From the NCBI GenBank assembly GCA_020436165.1, contig JAGQYI010000067.1, positions 1-53,866 on the forward strand: a DNA stretch of 53,866 nucleotides, given 5' to 3'. The position numbers and the translations under genes are program-made. The notes beneath the pieces are model-generated. The model was given only the letters and a program-made list of their open reading frames with translations. It made no database searches and had not been told where the DNA came from. Below, one piece after another: positions 49,482-53,866 of the stretch; position 1 is the stretch's first letter; every line of letters starts with the position of its first letter. This stretch comes from Cyclobacteriaceae bacterium (GTDB lineage Bacteria; Bacteroidota; Bacteroidia; Cytophagales; Cyclobacteriaceae).

Positions 49482-51025
49482 TCAGACATATAATATCAAA
49501 GGTTCCTTCTCTGTTGCTGTTTCTGCTTCTGGGATTGCCCATGATAGCGCTGCTCTTGCAATGGCTGGTTAATGGTGACGATAAGTCAGCGCTTTTGTCT
49601 TTCATTGGTAGGGAAACGCTATTTCTTATCGGTAAAAGCCTGCTCATATCTGGTATAGTGGCATTGCTTGCCACCTTCATGGGAACGGTATGCGGATTTA
49701 TTCTATACAAAATGCGGCTTGCATTCACCGGCTTTTACAAAATGGCACTTCTCCTGCCCCTGCTCATTTCCCCCTACATTTTTGCCGTGGCGTGGAAAGA
49801 CGGTTTGTTCTGGTTATTTGGAAACAATGCTGCCTTTTATTCAGATTCTGGAGTGATTCTGGTACACACCCTCGTATTCTTTCCATTGGCGATGCTCATT
49901 ATCGGTAGCGCATTATCCCGAATTGATGCCAGTTACGAAGAAGCTGGATTAATGGTGATTCCTTTCGGGAAAATGCTGTTAAAAATTGTTCTTCCTCTGA
50001 TTCGTTCTGCAATAACGATATCCTTCCTGCTCATTCTGATATTCAGCCTGAGTGATTTTTCAGTTCCTGCCTTCTTTGGCGTTCGCACATTTACCACCGA
50101 GATATTTACACAGTTTTCCGCCCTGTACAATTTCCCACTGGCCATTGGGCAATCAATTTTATTACTGGTAATATGCCTGTTACTCATGCTGGCAGAAGCA
50201 CGCTACCTTTCTGATGCTCCTTTCTTTTCCGTGTCAGTAAGAGGGAGCATGTCCAAAAAATACGCTTTTCAGAAGCGTCAAGCCTTATTTCACGCTTTAC
50301 TTTGGCTATTGTTGATAATGGCTTTGGTGTTGCCTGTCTTTATGCTGGGAACCCAGTCTTTGACAGGAAGCATCTTGTTCTTCAGAGAAGCGTGGATATT
50401 GATGGGTCCAGCTGTTCTGCAATCGATAAAACTTGCACTATGTGGCACCCTATTAATTACATCTGTTGGCCTTTGGTCGGCTTACGTTAAAGTCCGCTTA
50501 AACAACTGGTTACCCAACGTATTGCTTTTACTGACTTTTATTGTGCCTTCTACCGTACTGGGTATTGCCCTTATACGGTATTATAATCTGCCTGTCCTGA
50601 ATTTTATTTATGGTACTGCCCTAATTCTGCTGCTCGCCTATCTCGGCAAGTTTGGTTTTATCGCTAACCGAATTATCGGCAATGGTATGAGGCAAATACC
50701 TGTTTCATTGGAGGAGGCAGCTCTTATTATGGGAATACCATCCTGGAAAATATTTGTGAGGATCAATTTGCCTTTATTGATACCTTCATTATTTGCCGCA
50801 TTTGTCCTATCCTTCATTTTGAGCATGGGAGAACTGGGCGTTACTATGTTAGTTTATCCGCCCGGTACAGAACTGATGCCTGTTAAAACTTTCACCATAA
50901 GCGCTAACGTACCTGAAGCCCTTACCAGCAGTATGACTTTGATCAATTTGACTGTGGCCCTGGTATTAATCACGCTGTTCTTTTTGGCTGGAAAATGGTT
51001 ATTCAAAAAATTTCAATATGCCTGA
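49466..51025 (+). CDS. Fused ABC permease (FbpB type)
   Basis: 519 residues with about 12 membrane segments in two halves. Each half has an EAA-type loop: ASYEEAGLMVIPFGKMLLKIVLPL in the first, VSLEEAALIMGIPSWKIFVRINLPL in the second. This double permease is the usual form for ferric-iron importers. It works with the substrate-binding lipoprotein and the ATPase. It overlaps both neighbours (16 bp and 8 bp), so the three are translated as one set. Confidence 0.93.
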   Translation: MGRAIVRHIISKVPSLLLFLLLGLPMIALLLQWLVNGDDKSALLSFIGRETLFLIGKSLLISGIVALLATFMGTVCGFILYKMRLAFTGFYKMALLLPLLISPYIFAVAWKDGLFWLFGNNAAFYSDSGVILVHTLVFFPLAMLIIGSALSRIDASYEEAGLMVIPFGKMLLKIVLPLIRSAITISFLLILIFSLSDFSVPAFFGVRTFTTEIFTQFSALYNFPLAIGQSILLLVICLLLMLAEARYLSDAPFFSVSVRGSMSKKYAFQKRQALFHALLWLLLIMALVLPVFMLGTQSLTGSILFFREAWILMGPAVLQSIKLALCGTLLITSVGLWSAYVKVRLNNWLPNVLLLLTFIVPSTVLGIALIRYYNLPVLNFIYGTALILLLAYLGKFGFIANRIIGNGMRQIPVSLEEAALIMGIPSWKIFVRINLPLLIPSLFAAFVLSFILSMGELGVTMLVYPPGTELMPVKTFTISANVPEALTSSMTLINLTVALVLITLFFLAGKWLFKKFQYA

Positions 51026-51734
51026 GATCATCCTGGAACATATCACCCATTGCTACGGAGATAAGGAAGTGTTAAACGATTTCACCTATTCTTTTGAGCA
51101 GGGTAAGACAACCTGCTTAATAGGCCCTTCCGGCTGTGGAAAAACCACCGTGCTGCGATTAATTGCTGGTTTGGAAACACCTTCCAGCGGTGTGATAAAA
51201 ATAGACGGAGTTAAAGTAAGTGAAAAGGGGAGCATCCTTATTCCTCCCCATCAACGCCAGGTAGGATTTGTCTTTCAGGATCTGGCGCTTTGGCCACATT
51301 TTTCCGTGTACAAAAACATTGCGTTTGCATTAGCAGACAAGAAAGACACGAATATTAAGAATAAAGTATTTGAATGGCTCGAATTATTCGGGATAAGCGA
51401 TAAGGCTAAGAAATACCCTCACCAGCTTTCCGGTGGGCAAAAACAAATGGTGGCCATAGCCCGCTCGCTGATACTACAACCCAAAATACTCTTAATGGAT
51501 GAGCCACTGGCCAATATTGACACACATTTAAAAGAGCGCTTACTTCTGCATTTAAAAGATATTCAGCGACAACAGCAATTCACAATGCTGTATGTAACAC
51601 ACGACCACAAAGAAGCCATGAACACAGGTGATTGCCTTGTGGTCATGAATGCAGGAAGAATAGAGGCTGACGGATCGAAGGAAGAAGTCAGTCTTTCATC
51701 ATCAGAATTTGTGAAATCATTTCTAAAATCTTAA
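51018..51734 (+). CDS. ABC transporter ATPase (FbpC type)
   Basis: 238 residues. Walker A IGPSGCGKTTVLRLI, Q-loop VGFVFQDLALWPH, signature LSGGQKQMVAIARSL, Walker B ILLMDEPLANID and the switch His in YVTHDHKEAM are all present. It powers the adjacent permease. It lacks the C-terminal regulatory domain of longer FbpC proteins, like many short forms. It is the last of the three ABC genes. Confidence 0.94.
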   Translation: MPEIILEHITHCYGDKEVLNDFTYSFEQGKTTCLIGPSGCGKTTVLRLIAGLETPSSGVIKIDGVKVSEKGSILIPPHQRQVGFVFQDLALWPHFSVYKNIAFALADKKDTNIKNKVFEWLELFGISDKAKKYPHQLSGGQKQMVAIARSLILQPKILLMDEPLANIDTHLKERLLLHLKDIQRQQQFTMLYVTHDHKEAMNTGDCLVVMNAGRIEADGSKEEVSLSSSEFVKSFLKS

Positions 51735-51745
51735 ATGGAATAATT

Positions 51746-52483
51746 ATGAATACAATATCAAAAATTTTCATGCCAGCAGTCACATCTGTTTTGATGTTGG
51801 TTGCCTGTGGCAATTCAAAACCCAAACTCTCAGAAGGACAAATTAAGGAAATCAATGAACAGGCACAATTTCCTGATTCCATAAAACCATCGGAAACACT
51901 CCGGTTTGATTTTGAGAATTATTCTGCTAATCAATTGCCTGACAACTGGACGCAATACTACACCGGAAATGGAGGAACTGATTGGAAAGTGATGGATGAT
52001 AACGGGAATAAAGTTATGGCACAGCTATATAGCGATAATCCCAATAGCCATTTTAATATAGTTGTCAATAACAATGTCACAGCTAAAGACATGGTGCTCA
52101 CCACCCGATTGAAGGGTGTTAATGGAAACCACGACCAGGGAGGCGGTTTTGTGTGGAGGTTTACGGATAAGAACAATTACTACGTGGTAAGGGCCAATCC
52201 GCTGGAGGATAATGTAGTGCTTTATAAAGTAGAAAATGGAAAACGTACCGATTTACCCATAGTCGACAAAGGCAGAACCTATGGGGTGGATGTACCGACA
52301 TTGGGCAATGGGTGGAATAATTTGAAGTTGGTGGTGAAAGGTGATCTTTTTACTGTATTCCTCAACGGGAAAGAGCTATTCAAAGTGCAGGACGAAACCT
52401 TCACGGAAGCCGGAAAAGTAGGCTTTTGGACGAAAGCGGATGCTGTCACGTACTTTGATGATTTTGAAATTGAAAAATATTAA
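51746..52483 (+). CDS. Lipoprotein with concanavalin-like (DUF1080/LamG-like) domain
   Basis: 245 residues. A lipoprotein signal (PAVTSVLMLVACGNS) is followed by a jelly-roll domain: LRFDFENYSANQLPDNW, GGGFVWRFTDKNNYYVVRANP, WNNLKLVVKGDLFTVFLNGK and a FDDFEIEKY end. This order is that of 3-keto-disaccharide hydrolase-like (DUF1080) and lectin folds, with no catalytic residues that can be named. It lies 11 bp after the ATPase and 10 bp before the beta-propeller gene, so it is probably part of the same transcript. Confidence 0.8.
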   Translation: MNTISKIFMPAVTSVLMLVACGNSKPKLSEGQIKEINEQAQFPDSIKPSETLRFDFENYSANQLPDNWTQYYTGNGGTDWKVMDDNGNKVMAQLYSDNPNSHFNIVVNNNVTAKDMVLTTRLKGVNGNHDQGGGFVWRFTDKNNYYVVRANPLEDNVVLYKVENGKRTDLPIVDKGRTYGVDVPTLGNGWNNLKLVVKGDLFTVFLNGKELFKVQDETFTEAGKVGFWTKADAVTYFDDFEIEKY

Positions 52484-52493
52484 TCCTAATAAA

Positions 52494-53483
52494 ATGAACA
52501 AGATGAAAAGAAAAATCAGCTTATTGGTAACGGGCTTATCATTCGGACTAAGCCTTATGGCTCAATCACCCAGGGCATATATCACAAACTATGGGGAAGA
52601 CTTTATTTCAGTAATTGACGTAGCGAGTAAAGAAAAGATTGCGGACATCAAGACAGGAAAGAATCCACATGGAGCTGCTGTTTCTCCGGATGGAAAAACT
52701 GTTGCCGTCAGTAATGAAGGTGATAACACAGTTTCCATAATCAGTGCGTCCGACAATACAGTACAACAGACCATTGCCGTTGGTAAGACACCACATCAAT
52801 TAAGTTTCAGTATGGACGGGAACTACCTATTAACCGCCATTAATGGTGAACATAAGGTAGATGTGATTTCAACAACAGACTGGAAATTAAGCCAATCCAT
52901 TCCAGTCGGCAGAAACCCGCACATTGTTTTGCCCATGCCTGACGGTAAATCCGTCTGGGTCACTTCCGAAGGGGACAACAAAATTGTTAAAATCGACCTT
53001 GACGAAATGAAGGTAGTTGCAGAAATCCCAGTTTTTGGATTTCCGAGAGTAATGACAGCAACTCCGGATGGGAAACTAATCTATCTTACAATAAGGTGGT
53101 TGCATGGTGTGGTTAAAATTGATACGGAACAAAATAAGATCGTTAGTTGGATACAACTTCCGGTAACAGAAAAATTTGATAATGAGGGCAAAGCTGCTCA
53201 TGGACTTTGTGTTTCACCAGACGGAAAATCAGTTTATCTGACAAGCCAGTTTACCGACAAAGTATATGTAATTGATGCCGAATCCAATGAGATAGTGAAC
53301 ACCATTCAGGCTGGCAAAAATCCAAACTGGATTGACATTACTCCTGATGGAAAAATTGCGGTAGTGAGCAATACATCTTCCAATGATGCAGACATTATTG
53401 ATTTATCTTTAGGAAAAAGTATAGCCAAAATTGCTGTTGGCAAAAATCCGAAAAGGTTGGATGTAAGTATGGTGAGAGATTAA
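52494..53483 (+). CDS. YVTN-type beta-propeller protein
   Basis: About 329 residues from the ATG at 52494 (MNKMKRKISLLVTGLSFG, signal peptide); an earlier frame start at 52440 overlaps the lipoprotein gene. Seven or so repeats contain blade text such as GKNPHGAAVSPDGKTVAVSNEGDNTVSII and GKNPNWIDITPDGKIAVVSN. It is a periplasmic propeller, probably for protein or metal-cofactor binding; no enzyme site is visible. It ends the unit, and no terminator is evident in the 85-bp gap that follows. Confidence 0.88.
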   Translation: MNKMKRKISLLVTGLSFGLSLMAQSPRAYITNYGEDFISVIDVASKEKIADIKTGKNPHGAAVSPDGKTVAVSNEGDNTVSIISASDNTVQQTIAVGKTPHQLSFSMDGNYLLTAINGEHKVDVISTTDWKLSQSIPVGRNPHIVLPMPDGKSVWVTSEGDNKIVKIDLDEMKVVAEIPVFGFPRVMTATPDGKLIYLTIRWLHGVVKIDTEQNKIVSWIQLPVTEKFDNEGKAAHGLCVSPDGKSVYLTSQFTDKVYVIDAESNEIVNTIQAGKNPNWIDITPDGKIAVVSNTSSNDADIIDLSLGKSIAKIAVGKNPKRLDVSMVRD

Positions 53484-53551
53484 CTCAACTCACTTTATGT
53501 GGTTAGAGGTTGGTAGTTTTATAGACAAATGGTCAAAATCTAATTGTTAAG

Positions 53552-53607
53552 CCAGATTCAGATATGATTTAACCGCCACCCAGATTCAGATATGATTTAA
53601 CCGCCAC
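53552..53607. repeat. Perfect 28-bp tandem duplication at a gene end
   Basis: Two contiguous copies (53552-53579 and 53580-53607) of a 28-bp unit beginning CCAGATTCAGATATG. It spans the stop region of the minus-strand gene. The length is not a multiple of three, so the duplication changes the C terminus from VAVKSYLNLA to VAVKSYLNLGGG. Confidence 0.95.
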
Positions 53608-53754
53608 TTTTAATTCAACATTACCAGTTGGAGAATCGAGGTCGGAATAATGGAAAATTACAAAAGGTTGAGCTTGACCGTCTTTTTGGTAGCGGACACC
53701 AATCATTTTTTGACCGTTGTTTTCCTGAATGGATAGCTTTATTATTTCAATCAT
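53569..53754 (-). CDS. Small hypothetical protein
   Basis: 61 residues from the ATG at 53754 (MIEIIKLSIQENNGQ); a longer frame to 53784 would overlap the upstream gene. It is a small beta-rich protein with no signal (MIGVRYQKDGQAQPFVIFHYSD). No family is recognised. It starts 10 bp after the stop of a partial gene on the same strand, so the two may be co-transcribed. The C terminus was altered by a 28-bp tandem duplication. Confidence 0.5.
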   Translation of the reverse strand: MIEIIKLSIQENNGQKMIGVRYQKDGQAQPFVIFHYSDLDSPTGNVELKVAVKSYLNLGGG

Positions 53755-53764
53755 GGCAGTTTGT

Positions 53765-53866
53765 TTAATAGACTTCCGGAACACCTCCTGATAATAGGGC
53801 TTTTACAGTTCCTAAAATGGCATTGGGTTTTGACTCTAATGCTTTGGCAAAAGTGCCCGGCCAGGA
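53765..53866 (-). CDS. 3' end of a gene cut by the window edge
   Basis: The frame is open to the last base of the window. The final 33 residues read SWPGTFAKALESKPNAILG, TVKALLSGGVPEVY, then stop. It is too short for a family call. It lies just upstream of the small protein at 53569-53754. Confidence 0.6.
   Translation of the reverse strand, partial: SWPGTFAKALESKPNAILGTVKALLSGGVPEVY

Overview
The window looks like a chromosome segment of a Bacteroidota bacterium, probably Cytophagia-like. The evidence is AT-rich intergenic DNA, TAnnTTTG-type -7 promoter boxes, very short leaders, and families typical of the phylum (DUF4919, DUF5916, DUF6268, Bacteroides-type MobB/MobC, VapE-type primase). 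Genus and species cannot be read from the sequence.

Layout. (1) 1-6.9 kb is ordinary chromosome: the end of a GH113-like glycosidase, a small secreted protein, a frameshifted AraC regulator, a sialate O-acetylesterase lipoprotein, an outer-membrane barrel, a frameshifted exported protein and a DUF4919 protein. (2) About 6955-34278 is a mobilizable island bounded by related ~50-60 bp direct repeats. An integrase lies at the left end. A mobilization/replication module lies at the right end: MobB, MobC, a candidate oriT, a CHC2/Toprim primase, a VapE ATPase, an excisionase-like HTH and an RteC-like protein. (3) 34.4-53.5 kb is a metal-response region: an ArsR-MerTP-GDCCVxC mercury cluster, a two-component system, an exported Fe/Mn superoxide dismutase, a ChrA transporter, a TolC/RND/MFP efflux set, a DUF5916 protein, a ferric-iron-type ABC transporter, a lectin-like lipoprotein and a YVTN beta-propeller. 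The last bases hold the ends of two minus-strand genes.

The island cargo is defence. Three integrase 3' ends stand in the same orientation: one intact gene and two C-terminal stubs at 9433-9810 and 13803-13919. Each is followed within 14-33 bp by the tail of a minus-strand cargo block, which suggests stepwise stacking of cargo. The blocks are a collagen-like protein; a toxin block (ADP-ribosyltransferase-like and HEPN/RES proteins, plus unknowns); and a 13.3-kb minus-strand run of tightly packed genes. Written in transcription order, that run is: half-HsdS, DUF2188, HsdM, CD-NTase, E2-like protein, HsdS, 83-aa protein, CapV-like patatin, second NTase with a membrane anchor, AlbA_2/ATPase protein, a 20-bp repeat array, HsdR, YgjP-like peptidase. 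This is a CBASS-type signalling system physically interleaved with a type I restriction-modification system, and it is the strongest candidate for an undescribed composite system here.

In the metal region an 18-bp motif with a TTCT-AC-AGAA core occurs four times, always 15 nt from the edge of a -7-like box. The four copies precede the response regulator, the superoxide dismutase unit, the efflux pump and the DUF5916/iron ABC unit. It is probably the operator of the local two-component system. An ArsR-type 8-6-8 palindrome overlaps the promoter of the mercury cluster.

Three genes carry single-base frameshifts and one carries an in-frame stop. These could be real decay or residual sequencing error.
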